DNA of 64,000 nucleotides from Apostichopus japonicus (GCF_037975245.1 NC_092574.1:13918713-13982712), one strand, 5' to 3'; numbered from the stretch's first letter, positions 11,308 through 23,770 are shown. Notes: generated by a model from the letters alone, not told the origin. Program-made: numbers and translations.

Positions 11308-12604
11308 CTAAGTAAGAGAAAAAAAACATCATCTAATAATGCACTAATACTGCTACTACACATTCTTCTTGGAAGGATGGACAGATATAAGATAGCCTAA
11401 ATATTTTCATTGTACATTACAGTAGTAGAAAAGTTGCCAGATGTTTGAGCAAAGCTCAAAGATGGAAGTTAAGAAATAAATGTGTTTACATTTCATATTT
11501 CCAGCTATATTTTCACAACAATTCTCATTTAATATGTATGATACTATGAACTAAAGTGTATTCCAAACATCTGGGTTTACCCAAAACTTTAGTACTTGTG
11601 AACAAAGAAATGTCCATGATAATTGTGACATACAGTATAACTGCAGAGCTGTTATTATGAAATTGGTTGGCAAAAATTTGTGAAACATTTTGTGAAGATC
11701 TGACTGTGTCAGAATATGGACCTACTTTCTCATGACAGAGTAAGGCTTAATACTTAACATACATATTAGAAATTCACACCGTTTAATGATATCAGATGCA
11801 TTCAAGAACATGACTGTTGACAGGACATGGAATATTGTTTAATGCAAAGAAGTTGTAGTCAATGCTATGTTGGGCAAGCGAGGCCAATAACATGTTCAAT
11901 TAGGTTCAACAGTACTGAAATTCAGAAGGTAAAGGGAAGCGTTGCCAATAATATCCTAATAATATACCTCCTTGTACTTTGAAGGCTTAGTCATAACTTA
12001 CACTAGGCCTAGGCTAAATTACTGCATTGTATGTACTTACGTTGCACAACAGGACTAGTTACACTACAGTAACATATTCTGCGTCATAATTTAGTTCCTT
12101 GGGTGAAATGGCAATTTTCATGATGGATAGGCGATCACATTTGTCGTTGCATGCCTATTATTGCATGTTTTCTTCTTCCTCGTGAACAACATTGATCAAC
12201 TTTAGTCTGTAAATGTGTAAGTGTAACATTACGAAGGTTCATCATTTCCACAACACCTGCATACTTGGTATTGCGCAATGCCAAAAGTTGTTGGAACAAG
12301 TGACCAATTCGCATATTGCAAAATAAGCTATTAAAAGCATACCAGTGTTCGAAGTTGAACTTGGATTTGATTTCGACTCAGAATCAGCTCGAACAAGAGG
12401 ATTCGATTATTAGATTTCCATTATAGTTTTGTTCAAGATATTAGTCAAAAAGAGGCATGTACAATACAGATTTCAGTAATACCTGAGGCTGTTTAGGCTA
12501 TTGATATTGAATAGCAGCTTCCAATATATAGTGAAAAAAGAAGAAGAAACAACCATTTCCTTACAGTTATGTACAGTACGGTACATAACATATTGTTATA
12601 CAGT

Positions 12605-12652
12605 TGTATGTATGTATGTATGTATGTATGTATGTATGTATGTATGTATATG
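12605..12652. repeat. (TATG)n microsatellite
   Basis: About twelve TATG units. It abuts the 3' end of a SINE-like element on its right, consistent with a simple-repeat SINE tail. Confidence 0.92.
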
Positions 12653-12890
12653 TGATCTTCCCGCAAGCAGGAACTCGCGAAAGAAGCCATGGAGGCTTAT
12701 AGACTCGCAAGCTGACCGAAGCCAATCTCTCGGCACACATCCATTTAACGTCCATGTCGGGAAGTTGTAATTAAACAACACCCTTGCCAGACGACACACC
12801 TTGCTGTCGGCGTTATAAATCATATCAGGCAAAACAGCATGTGTGTTACCCATTTCTTTCAAAGTCACAGATGTTGTGACTAAACACAGA
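12653..12890 (-). mobile_element. SINE-like repeat, family C copy 1
   Basis: On the minus strand this shares with 54646-54890 the phrases GACGTTAAAT, GACTTCGGTCA / GGCTTCGGTCAGC and TCGCGAGTTCCTGCTTGC, in the same order and spacing. Its minus-strand 3' end runs into the adjacent 48-bp (CATA)n tract. The tRNA-like head is clearer in the other copy. Confidence 0.6.
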
Positions 12891-13289
12891 ATGGGTTACT
12901 CTTGCCAGCTATACGGGCATGACACCCCGTAAATTTCAAATGTAATTTCCCTGTCTAGTTCAGATTGTCAAGTAATTATTTCATGTTGGAGACTATAGTG
13001 GTCATTAAGTATACATATTACGTCACGTGATAATATCGAAAACTGTTGTAAGTGTACGCCTACTCTGTTGACAAATACAACTTCAACTTTTTAATATATA
13101 GGCTTATGCTATAGGCCTATAGCCAATAACACAATCGACCTCAAAGTAAGATCTACCAAACGTTAACTACAAGGGACGCAAGCACCGGTTTTGGTACGGA
13201 TGGGGGTTGGGTTGAGTGGGGTCGGTGCTATCATGCCATGAACTCTTTCACAACCACACTCAACTTGAGTCAAATTCGAAAATAAAGTT

Positions 13290-13295
13290 TTTATT
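13290..13295 (-). terminator. Possible FAXDC2 polyadenylation signal
   Basis: AATAAA on the minus strand about 760 bp after the FAXDC2 stop codon. Weak evidence because the region is AT-rich and transcripts were not available. Confidence 0.25.
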
Positions 13296-14057
13296 TAATA
13301 TATTTGATTGATCTGCTCCTGGTCTGTGTCTGACCTAGAAGAAAACCATTGTTGGGCTGTGCTTAGGGTATCAGTTGCCCTTAACCCGGCCCTGACTTGA
13401 TGACCTGGTGACTGGTGTTGGCACTTTTAGCCGACAAAATCTCCGATCGTCCCGACAAAAAGTCATGAATTTCCCATAAACTATACTCCTAATTCAAGCG
13501 TTATGGATGCTGACACCGCACTATCAACAAATGATGAACAATCAAATCTTTTTTTGCTCTCATAATCCATCCAAACTTTAAAATATTATTTTCAGTCTTT
13601 AAAAAACAAATGAAGAAAATTGAGGTGAAATATCGAAATTTTGACATTATAATGCAGTTTAATGGTAAAATATCACATGTTTGAAGTGAAATGTAAATAT
13701 TGATAAACCGTCTATACTTTCAAATAAAAAGGTCGAAATTGTGACATAAAACGTCGGTCGGAATTGCATGGTAAACGGTCTTCCTTATTTTGGGGTGAAA
13801 CAAAAGTCCAAAATTCAATTATCTGTAAGCTGCTACGACATCAGACATGTTCGCTTCAAGTTCACTTTTATGGTATACAAACCTTGCCAACTTTAAATGA
13901 TGCTTATTCGAAGAACGACATATTGGAACTGAATGCAATTTCACAATACAGTGTGCTTATAATAGGCTATTATCATTCACCTGGACTATCCTATTAAATC
14001 TCTCAAGATTTGCAGCAATCTCTATACAGTAGTTTGCGTCTTAATAATGACGACTTC

Positions 14058-14217
14058 CTATTTCAACTTTTTCTCTTTTAGTTCAGGGAATGCCTCTGCA
14101 GCTGAAGCGAGACTTAAAAGAAAGATATGTCGGTAGTGAAGTTTCATCTCCCTAAAGAGAGAATCAGTTCCATGGAGACGATCCAAAAAGCCAATTGCTC
14201 CATAATTGCAGTTGAAT
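14058..14217 (-). CDS. FAXDC2: FAXDC2 terminal coding exon
   Basis: 160 bp including the stop. It was found by searching the minus strand for the expected LDxxHGTD string. Acceptor GTTGATAG; the reading FNCNYGAIGFLDRLHGTD continues the K-F-N-Q-C-Y-G pattern of human FAXDC2. TAG stop at 14058-14060. The C-terminal 30 residues are Lys/Glu/Ala-rich and not conserved. Confidence 0.9.
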
Positions 14218-16738
14218 CTATCAACAACAAAAAGAAGAAGAAGAAAAGAGAACGTTATTTCCGATGGAAATCCTCAAATGAATCCCGGCAACCTTGAACA
14301 CTCTTCATCATGGGAACTTGACTATAGTCAAGTCAATAACCTAAACATTATTAAACGACTCTTGCATGGAATGATTTGTGCACAGGAAATGTTGAATCAA
14401 CTCAAAATTTACTTTAAATCACATCTACAAATTATAATCATTCGTGTAAGTAAATCATTCGCGCTTATACCTCATCAGACGAATATCCAGTAATTCTGAG
14501 TTAGAAAGTGCAGCAACAATTAAAAAGGGGCACAATACTCGTTTTCTGTAACTTCATACACTTATATGACATAGTAGTCCGCACGGGAGGCAAGGGGGGT
14601 GGGTGGCGTCCCCCTGGCTTTATCGCGCGTCTGACTTTACTAATTAGCATAATTCCTTCTTATGATTTTTTTTTAATTAATTTTTTTTTTTTACTTTGGT
14701 TGAGATGATATCATCAATATCAGTAGCATTTCGTGTTAATTTTGGTAACTCTTTTGAGAACCCATGTTCTTTGCAAGGGCGAACTGTAATTTGAAACTTA
14801 CCTTAACCAACAGGAACCGCGGGAGCTGTAGCCAATAGGCCCTATGTCATACCTATAATGGTTTCTAAAGTGTCCATTCTCTTCAACTGGCGTTGTGACA
14901 GAAATAAACTTAAATGTTTTGCTTTAATCTTACTTTGATACCAAGTCACTTACTTAGCGTGGTGGAGATCGTGAGCTTCGGGTGACGGCAGGAATGGAAG
15001 ATGGTACCCAGAATGGTGTACTTGTGAAACAGTCATCGCGAACCCAAGACACAACCATAATGACGTAATATGCGAACCCATTAAGATAGGTCCGATAACC
15101 ACGGGTAGAAAGTTGGCCAAGATGTGTTCAACGGGGTGAGCGTAGATTGCCACAGGGGCAATGGGTGCCGTCCATTCATGATGCAGTTTGTGAATGTGTC
15201 TGTATAGTATAGGCATATGCAGCAATCTTAAAGTAGAAAAACAACAGAAATCGACTTGCAGCAAGCACAAGCAATGCCAGAATTGGTATATGGATTTTCA
15301 GAATAGCTTATCCGGTACTATGTTAAAGAGCTAATGAAGCCGGGGGAGGTGTGGGGGGGGGGGGTAGGCTTATATGTACATTTGGATTTGAATATGTCAA
15401 AAGGTGATGGTAGAATACATAACCGTTCAAGAAAATGTAAGGAACGTAAGAAAATAGAATGTGTTATATTAGTTCACCAGCATCGCACAAAGAATGATGA
15501 AATAAGACAAATAATAATAATAATAACAATAATAATATCAATAATAATAATTATCATTATAACAACAACAACAACAATAATAATAATAATAAATAAAGTA
15601 GATTGGTGGGAAACAACAATTTCTGTATTGCAGTAAACGTTTAACACCTCATTCGTGTAAGAAGCTCGTCAAAGATTGTGACCAAGAAGTCACAGTTTCT
15701 TAGTTACATGGAGGTATCCAGTTATGTACTAGTACCAAAGACTTGCTCACAATGGTCAAATTGTACAAATCAATATAAAATTTGATTAATTAATTGGTTG
15801 TATTTGTTCAGAGTGCAACATCAACGACATTAAGAACGATAACCATTATTCTTTAACTTGGATTAGAACTTGTTTGTTTAGTAGTGTCCAAAATAATCGC
15901 CATCGTCAGCTCATGATAATGGAAGTAACCATGGAAGGAAAGTAGGGGCGAGGGAAGGGGTGTGGTGGGTGGGAGAGTGACTGATTATTTATTACACATA
16001 ACAAAGGAGAGGACGTAATATTGATTAATTTAACGAGATGAACAGCTGAAATGAATACATCTATCTTTGGTACTCGTGAGACCCAAGTTTCGTCAGTCTC
16101 AGTTTTGTGATAAGATATCGTCACCTCTTACTGGTAATAGACAAACGGATGAGAGAGCGAAAGTGAGAGGTGGAAGAGAAATGGAGGGAGAGAGTGGGAA
16201 GGGGGGGGGGGGCGTAAGTTTCATTGCACTTAGTGAAGCAAAAGGTCGAACATTCCATTAAGACCTCGAAAAATTCCCGCTATTTTTGGTGAAAATATCT
16301 GGCGGGGGAGGGGGGGGTAACTGAATTATTAGTTTGAATGATTCTCGGTAGAGCTGATAGAAAACTTGCCAACTAAACTACAAACAAAATGGTTGAAGTT
16401 CGTTTCTTTGTATACCTTTATCTGTGTGCGTCTATTTTACCTGTGTATGTAGTAGAAGCCAACCTCCTGAGCGAAGATGAAGACAAACCAATCTAGAAAT
16501 GTCCTCTGTGCTGTGGGTAATTCCTTAGGGTCCGTGCTGCACCCTCTTGCTTTAAGCACATATTGCATCGCCAAAAAGAAGGGCACATTAACGAAAACTT
16601 GGTTAAATACAACCACAGCAAGACATTTCAACAGCTTCTTGGTTGGGACCTATTATAGGAAATGAAAGAGTGGAATTCATCCCTGATGAAATATGTTGTA
16701 AAAACAGAATTTACTATAAAAAAGAACTCATTCATATA

Positions 16739-16817
<79 letters not shown>

Positions 16818-19800
16818 CACATATACATATATATATATACATCTAGTAGTATACCACATATCATACACAAGTCTCTATACGGCCTCCACCTAAGGTGTAC
16901 ACGTATTGTGTATACAGGTTAACTCAAACAATCTGTGACTCGGAGTGACGTTATTTGATGCCCAGTTATCTCAAAGGATTACAGAAGGGGCACTCGTCAT
17001 TAAACAACAAAAGAGAATCAACAAGATGTCATGGCGGATGTAGATGGAATTTTAACCTCTTTTCCCGGTTTCGGATGGCTGCAACGTCAGTACATATATT
17101 AGTCTTAATCCCAACTTGTAAATTACACTTTGACTGAATCTCGTCATGTTTGATATAGTTTATCAATCAATCAAAACGACTGTTTCGGCAAGTTTATTAC
17201 TAATTTCAAACAAAGACAGCCGTTTCCTTTGTCGAAAGAGAAGATATGCCTGTGACGTGACTATTAGTGTCATTTATTATAATGTATAGTGAACATCAAT
17301 CAATCGCGTGGAGGAAATATATCGAAAGAGCTTGCAATGCTCATCGCAAGAAACTAAACAAGGTACTTGAGGAAGAATAGTTTAGCTGAGAGGATTCATA
17401 TGTCTTCATTATTTGATCAGTCTATTTGAAGGCTTCAATTATGTCATCAATCTTATTAATAAGGAACTTGCATCTCATTAAACTCATTTGTAAAACTCTC
17501 AGTATGATAGCCCCCCCCCCCACCCTAAAAGTAATAATATTTGAGGTTTCCTACCGGAACGTTTTGCTCAGGTTGGACTTTATAGCGTAACAGGAATCTG
17601 GGTTTTCCCGTTACATCGGTAATCAAGAAAAACGCAGAAACAAGCCAGTAAGTAAGAAATCCGATTAATGGTGTGCCTGCAAATAAGGAAGTAAAAAAGT
17701 AGACATGAAACACAGAAAGACAGAAGTATATGAAAGAGTATACCGTAACGTTTGTAAAAGCTTTGCCTGAAGATATGCAGTATATATATATGTGGATATA
17801 CCGTACGACTCCACCACTTCACATCGTAGCAAAAACTCAACACAAAAATGGTAGTTTTTGCTAGACATATCTCTTACTCATTAACGTTAGCAACCTATTT
17901 GACAAATCTATTCAGAATAAATTTTAGTCGTTTGCTCATTGTATTTGTATATGAAGAAAAATAAATCGCATCAATGCATAAGGAATTCCTAGGCTTAATA
18001 AAAGCTTTTACAGAACGAGTAAAATGGAACGTGTAGTAAGCCCTATGCACCCCTATATCTACCTATACCATGTTTCGTTGCTAAGAGTTTTTTGTTGTTC
18101 ATACATTACATTACGGAAAATGATAATCTGTGATGTTAGTGGATGCAATTTAGGGCATTGAAGGGATTGAAGTTTTCGAAACGTCTTTACGATTACAGGT
18201 GCGTATCCAGGGGGGGCGTTGGGGGCGCGCGCCCCCCGGGTAAGGAAAAGAGGAGAGAAAAAAGAGAAGAAAAAAGGGAAAAGGAGGGGGAAAAAAGAAA
18301 AGGAGGAGAGGAAGGAAGGGAAAAGAAAAAGAAAAAAGAGAGAAAAAGGAGAAAAGGAGGGAGTAGAAGATAGCCAAGACCTCGGGAAGAGAAAGAGGAA
18401 CAGTCATAGTTAAAGCGCTGATCCCTATTATATACACATGGTAGCCAGTGACAGATCGAGGATTACGGAGGGGTTTGCGCCTCACCCTACCCCTTACACC
18501 GACAACTCCATTTTTGACGTTTCCATTTTTCCTCTCTCACTAATGTATCTATATAAATACTATATATGGTCTATCATAACGCGTGTGTGTGTATGGACGC
18601 CTTAAACAATTGTAGAATTGTGCTATATGGAACCAACTGTGGCCGGTCTTGAACTCGACCGAATCGTCGGCGAACATGACGCATTTCGGGAAGGGGGCGA
18701 CCGCCCCCCCCCGAGCAAATTTTCTTTATGACATCGCTAGTAATTTCAAAATAGACAATGCTTAGATGCAACTTACAAGGCCTGGGAAGTGTCATTTCCA
18801 GCGATCTGGGAGGCATTTTCGGCCAAAATTTTTATTGAACGCTTCGCGCCAACACATGATGGCGCTTCGCTTAGATAGTATGCCTACAGGCTTCGCCCCT
18901 CTCTTGGCAATTACTCGCTACACGCCTGTTCGAATTTGTAAAGCAAAGAGCAGATATAACATCATATCAGTGAGCATTGAATGCATGTTCCACGATGAAC
19001 AGCCTCAAAAACTGTCTTTGTGTGTAGTCAAAGGCGTAGGAGCCCAATTGGATTTGGGGGCTGTAATGACTTGCCCGAAAAAAAAGCCAAAATTTTTCGC
19101 GCGCGAAGCGCGCGTTCAACATATCGATGCCAATATCATATAAGCAAGCATGGCATTGCATGGCATCGTTTACCTAACGGTCCGTCAAAGTTGCACAGTA
19201 TACCGCCGGATGCTAATGTAAACAACCAAATGTCTTATGTAGATGGAGAAAAACCATACAGATCCATTTATGTCAAAACTCTCTTTTACAGTAGTAATGT
19301 CGGCCAAGCTTACAACTTTATTTTAATTACCAAGGAGATCATTTTTAAGCTATTCATTGCTATTTAGTTTTCTTTCAGTAGGTGCCAGAAAAAAATGGTT
19401 GCCGGGGGGGGGGGGGGCTGCAGCCCCGCCTCCTACGGGACCTACGCCTATGTGTGTAGTGTTCGGTTCGATATACCTGATATCGGAAATATCTGCTATT
19501 TTTCATTCCCTTCAACCAAGTTTTATAATAGCCATTATAAGAGGCTTTAATATTTCTACACCAATAAATTAACTGTGTCGGAATTTTCCAAAATTTCCTC
19601 ACCAACATTCTTCATCATACTTTCCTCTACTCGTTCAATTTTGACCTGTCTGTTAGGGGTTCCAGGAGGTTTTTCTATATTGGTTGTCCATAGATTGAAT
19701 TTTGTGCAACATTATGGGTATGTTTAAAAGTGATTTTATTCACGAGAAATGTGAATTTTCAAATTCTCAACAAATAATCGGCTTAAAACCTTCAAAAGTT

Positions 19801-20581
19801 GGGCTTTCGGATATTGTGGGCCGTGACGTAGAATTACCTACAAAAGCAATGTTCCATAGGACATGCAATGAGGTCGAACATGATGTGTGACTGGTGACAA
19901 TCTACAAAAAGGTTATGGATGGAAAAAAAAAACTTTTGGGAAATACTTGATTCTCAGGCAAAAGTGCACATTTGGTTGGTCATTTTCAAGCCCGAGAAGT
20001 GCCATTTCCGGTGATCTGGGGGGTATCAAAACCCGAAATTTTCTTGTACGCTCCGCGCCAACCGATGGTGGCGCTCCGCTTAGATAGTAATTGGCGCCCC
20101 CCGGGTTAGAAAATCCTGGATACGCGCCTGGATTAAATCATACTTTGAATATAGTTATGGTCATAACTAGGCCCGGTGAGAGGTGTAGGTCATATTGGGG
20201 GTACAGCCTCGAGTTCCGGGGTCAATAAGGGGCTAAAGGAATTAAAAAATAAAATATATATTGTATTCTCATTTTCATAAAAATAAGCCAAAGAAACCAA
20301 AATTAGATGTCAAAAGGAGGCTTGATGACTAAAATATTCACCATGGACCAGACTTGGGTTTCTGCGCCCCTGGCCTTACCATAAACAATCAGATTGAACT
20401 CCCCAAATTGTGCATGGAGATTAGTGTAGCCACTCTCCCAGTATCCGTTGAATGAGCCCCACACGTGTTGGAGATGCAATGAGATAGAGTTACGGAAGGC
20501 TAAGCACAAAACCGACGCAAAAGAGACTTTCTTCAAAATTTCCACATATTGTTTCTTCTCGAAACTCTGTGAGACAAGCAT
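14058..20581 (-). CDS. FAXDC2: FAXDC2-type fatty acid hydroxylase / sterol-oxidase-like gene
   Basis: Five coding exons on the minus strand, 20380-20581 (or from 20566), 17555-17676, 16441-16649, 14954-15226 and 14058-14217, join in phase to a protein of about 321 residues ending in TAG; human FAXDC2 has 333. The three iron-binding histidine boxes of the ERG3/SC5D superfamily are all present: HRLLH (HX3H), HKLHH (HX2HH) and HDLHH (HX2HH). Family-specific strings include LHHEWTAPI, YAHPVEH, PILMGSH, GYHLPFLPSPE and LDRLHGTD. Hydrophobic segments around the boxes fit a multi-pass ER membrane protein. The superfamily uses a di-iron centre to oxidise lipid C-H bonds; for FAXDC2 a role in C4-methyl-sterol metabolism has been suggested. 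The gene appears intact. Confidence 0.92.
14954..15226 (-). CDS. FAXDC2: FAXDC2 exon, catalytic core with histidine boxes 2 and 3
   Basis: 273 bp, acceptor TACTTTAAG, donor GTAAGT. Box 1 ends here (RLLH), box 2 is HKLHHEW and box 3 is HDLHHAK. Between them lie YAHPVEHILANFLPVVIGP and GYHLPFLPSPEAHD, almost the family consensus. Confidence 0.95.
15510..15596. repeat. (AAT)n/(CAA)n-rich simple repeat
   Basis: About 85 bp of AATAATAAT with interspersed ACAACA. Lies in the FAXDC2 intron between exons 16441-16649 and 14954-15226. Confidence 0.85.
16441..16649 (-). CDS. FAXDC2: FAXDC2 exon, FNQ motif and first histidine box
   Basis: 209 bp, acceptor CTATAATAG, donor GTAAAA. It encodes KKLLKCLAVVVFNQ, a membrane segment, then QEVGFYYIHR. 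The last His and Arg begin the HRLLH box completed in the next exon. The real frame begins 18 bases before the first in-frame TTG. Confidence 0.92.
16738..16815. repeat. (AT)n microsatellite
   Basis: About 75 bp of alternating AT, 90 bp upstream of the FAXDC2 exon at 16441-16649. A further short TATATACAT stretch follows to about 16845. Confidence 0.95.
17555..17676 (-). CDS. FAXDC2: FAXDC2 exon, membrane helix and DVTGKP motif
   Basis: 122 bp, acceptor TATTTGCAG, donor GTAGGA. It encodes TPLIGFLTYWLVSAFFLI, a membrane helix, then TDVTGKPRFLLRYKVQPEQN. The TGKPxFxxxYxIQ pattern is shared with FAXDC2 and sterol oxidase-like proteins. Confidence 0.92.
18196..20130. mobile_element. 1.9-kb DNA-transposon-like element with inverted ends and 5-bp target duplication
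   Basis: The left end is CAGGTGCGTATCCAGG at 18196 and the right end, read in reverse, is CAGGCGCGTATCCAGG ending at 20130. GATTA flanks both sides (18191-18195 and 20131-20135). GC-rich CGCGCCCCCCGGG and GCGCCCCCCGGG follow each terminus. The inside has no transposase-like frame but holds an internal direct repeat (18776-18880 versus 19988-20088) ending at another terminus-like string near 18915-18927, so it is probably nested or composite. It sits in FAXDC2's first intron. Superfamily not assigned. Confidence 0.72.
18242..18363. repeat. 122-nt pure purine tract
   Basis: Only A and G occur for 122 bases on the plus strand. It lies just inside the left end of the 18196-20130 element. Frames across it on either strand (Lys/Arg/Glu-rich or Phe/Leu/Ser/Pro-rich) are compositional artefacts. 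Confidence 0.95.
20380..20581 (-). CDS. FAXDC2: FAXDC2 first recognised exon
   Basis: The donor GTAAGG at 20379 leaves one base of a Gly codon, completed by the next exon (VYG|TPLIGF). Two starts are possible. One is the ATG at 20579-20581, in frame, with an in-frame stop upstream, giving MLVSQSFEKKQ. The other is a splice acceptor (TTGTCTCACAG) that would begin the exon at 20566 with a separate upstream start exon. The ATG context is weak (T at -3) and the acceptor has a good pyrimidine tract, so this is unresolved. The segment FASVLCLAFRNSIS suggests a first membrane helix. Confidence 0.72.
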
Positions 20582-23475
20582 AAAAGATATGAATTTGCGT
20601 ATTGTTTTTTTCAGATAGTGAAAGCTGGTTTATGGAGTTAACAATCGGATTTACTAGCATGGTATACACAGCGCTTCGCAGAGAGAGATAGATGGGTGGG
20701 GGGGGGGGGGGGGTGAGGGCAAGCAAATTGTGGATACATATTCAATAACCGTTGAACCGTCCAAAGAATTAACGGTTTACCCATAACAACAAATCAACCT
20801 GTTAACAGTTAACCTGTCGACAGTTCAAATCGAGCCGGTTATTGGTTTGATGAAGGAGAGAATATAGGTTGTTTGGGTTCTTTCTTTACTGCACTGATTT
20901 TCTATGGGAGAGCCCCAGCGACGTGCACATGATTTCAAAAATGGAAGAAGGGATGGGAGAAGGGGTGGGGGAATTCAAAATTTTTCCCGACTGAGTTTGG
21001 TAGATCGTGGTTGTTGAATGCGAACGTTTAGACGTCAAATGGTGCATTTAGAGTTATATTTAGACTATAAATTAAGTCTACAATTAAGTCTCAGCGCTAA
21101 GTTGTACTGTAAAATGCTTTTGAATTTGACAACAAAAAAACCCGCTTTCCCCCGGCTAGTGAAGGTGGAGGGGAGCATGCCACAGGTCTTCTCTTTTCGA
21201 ACGTCTCTGGAGTGCATTCCTACCCTCCCCCACCCATACCCATCCCCCGTCCACCTTGGACGCTCTTCCTCTCCGGCGCGACTTTGGCATTATGTGTTTG
21301 CAGGTACCTTGTCATTCCTTTAACGGATGTAAAGAATATAGTACCATTAAATGGTGCGAAATTCAACCCAAAAGTACAGTGAGTTATTCAAGCAACCTGT
21401 TGCGTTTCATTTCTAAATTTCAAGCATAGATTTTTATAACCAAATTTACCCAAGAAACTGGTTAAAAGTTGACATTTTCGAGCCAGTGTCTCTTCTTGCC
21501 CACAAAGCTCAAATTAGCTAATAAATATAATGCTACCAAGTAGCCAACGAGAAAAACAACTTCCGCCCGATTCTTGTATGAAAAGCATTACATCTGCATC
21601 AGGTGTACATTGTATGTGTTACCGGTGTATAATAAGACGTCTTTTAATGTTGGTGCTAGTATTTTAAATGAATTATCTTGAAGTATTGTACATAACCCAA
21701 ATGCAACATACTAACAATATATTATATACCTATGTACTTCCATAGTTTTAAGTGTTACGGTATAATCATAAATAACTGCATTATATATGCATACATTGTA
21801 AGTATTATCGGTGCTGATTAGTCCCACTTGATGCAAAAAAATCATCAGGTTTCTTACCGCGAATGTCTGTAAAAACCCATCAACCACCATTTTGCCATTC
21901 GGTTGTCGCCGTTAATATATTTATATATGGAAAGAGAACCCTTGATTTGTAATAACTTGGATGCGTCGTTTTTTACTTTATCGAGGTTGTCAAACTCTTT
22001 ATGTTATTAGTCTATATCAATCTTTATTAATTAAGCTCATAAGGTTCAAACTTCAAAGATCAATTTGTGAGCAACTATATATGAATCTTGTAAATATGTG
22101 ACGTCACTCCAAAATCCCATAACAAACCTTTTCCTGAAAAGTAATCAGTTTTGCCCCTAAAATATGCTAGAAAGTCAGACTCTGGTCACCAATGCTCAAC
22201 ACGAATTTTTAAAAGTAGTTATCCACATTGAGACAATTAATTGTTTATGCTAACAAGCCTTATTGTCTGGGAATTATACTGAGCTTCAAAACCCTGCAGG
22301 AAAATATATTTGAAACAACTAGACACTTTTAGCGTGCAATTGTGATGACCTATAATAGATTAAGTGACAAGAACATTGAGAGGAAGACATTATAACAGAC
22401 ATTTAGCAATGAGCATAACACGTACAGACTGACATACTATACGCCATCAAGACAAGTAATGTTTTCTAGTCATGGTTTTCAAACCATGCCACAATACCTG
22501 GACTACTCATTTATGGCAAATTCGATGATAGGCGTCGATTCCTCAGTGCCTGCATAATTGTTTATGTTAATCCATTGTTTTCGAAAAATCTCATATCAAT
22601 CACATTCAATCATTTGTCCTTCACAAATGTCAGATTTTCAGGGAAGGACCCAGGAATTTAAAAAGGAGGGATTGTGGTCATGAGGACGTTGAAGCCGACC
22701 CCAATGAAAAGGGGATGTGAGGGGGTCTTCTTCCGAAAACAAAATTAGGTCCATTATTAGGTTTACACGCAAGATTTTGCTCAAACTGCTTTCAATTTCT
22801 GTGTTGGGTTCGGAAACAAGGGGGTGGGGGTTGTCTCATACCCCATGGACCCGCGACTGATGTCATTGCGGCCTTAAAGGATACATGTTTCACTGATGAC
22901 CTTTCAAATGATTTTGGGGAGCTGGCCTGATAAACAGTGTGTTAAACTAGATATTCCAGCCCCTGAACGATGAGGTTATTATAGATAGGGAAACATGTGT
23001 GGGTCTTTGACTAAACACATTGATGAGTACGACAACCGAGTACGAGAAGAACACGAATAAGAGTACAAAGATCCGAGTACGCAGATATAAAATTTGCTTT
23101 CTCTGAGTACAAGTATGAGTATATAAGTACACCAAACACTGCAATTATAAACTTGCCCTGTTGTAGTACAAGACAAAGTAATATACATGTGCATATGTGC
23201 TAAACAACATTCAAATACTGTTATTATACTGGTAGTACGGAATGTAAACATTTTGAGATAAATTTGTGGTTTGCAATCTCAACTCGAATTCACCTGTCCT
23301 ATACTGTCCCTCGATATCGATATCCATGTATTAGAAGTATCTTTTCCATAGGGTTTAGATTTGAAAAATACAATGGGATGAAGGAAAAAGTCTCTTTAGA
23401 AGAATAACTATACTTGCGACAAATGCAACATCACTCGATAGAAATAGGGACAAAATTCGCCTTTCGAGCTGAGCT
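20582..23475. other. Non-coding region upstream of FAXDC2
   Basis: No exon recognised. It contains a G run at 20697-20713, assorted decayed repeats and AT-rich sequence. If FAXDC2 has a separate leader exon and promoter they should be here. Confidence 0.5.
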
Positions 23476-23484
23476 GACTTAGAT

Positions 23485-23664
23485 ACTTTTTAAGAAAAAG
23501 TCGCTCAGGAAAACCAAACTACCAAACGACTGATCCGCTCTCAACCCCCAGTCCCCTTGCATCGGGACTGTGACTGTGTGATCATCGTCAGGTGTGCATC
23601 ACCATTCCCCTCGAAAGGGAACATATACTACACCGTCATGATCTTAGCCAAAAGGCCGAGAAGC
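23485..23664 (-). mobile_element. U2-snRNA-headed SINE-like element, copy 1
   Basis: Read on the minus strand it starts GCTTCTCGGCCTTTTGGCTA and continues AGATCA, then GTGTAGTAT after a short insertion. That is the first roughly 45 bases of U2 snRNA, including the branch-site-recognition GTAGTA. The remaining roughly 135 bases are not U2 (no Sm site) and end CTTAAAAAGT. GACTTAGAT flanks it on both sides (23476-23484 and 23665-23673), a target-site duplication typical of retroposition. Confidence 0.8.
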
Positions 23665-23770
23665 GACTTAGATTGATTCAAAGGTATTACTCGTTGCAAA
23701 GGAAAAGTTACTTGGAAGTATATATTGATAAGATTCCTCGTGTGATCGTAAACAAGAAAAAAAAAACATA

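Larger units (their letters stand above)
11308..14057. other. Intergenic region between AASDH and FAXDC2
   Basis: 2.75 kb upstream of the AASDH start codon and downstream of the FAXDC2 stop codon. It should contain the AASDH promoter and leader and the FAXDC2 3' UTR, but no core promoter motif stands out. A SINE and a (TATG)n run occupy about 12605-12890. Confidence 0.6.

Noticed and set aside
14720-14850. Possible extra FAXDC2 exon with donor GTAAGT near 14800
   Set aside because: It can be translated in phase but lacks the conserved family residues. The exon at 14058-14217 supplies them and fits the phase directly.
18766-19367. Overlapping plus-strand frames inside the 18-20 kb element
   Set aside because: They cross repeat boundaries and GCGCGAAGCGCGC palindromes and show no transposase motifs.
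23485-23664. Functional U2 snRNA gene
   Set aside because: Only the first roughly 45 bases match U2; the Sm site and 3' stems are missing and the copy is flanked by a target duplication.
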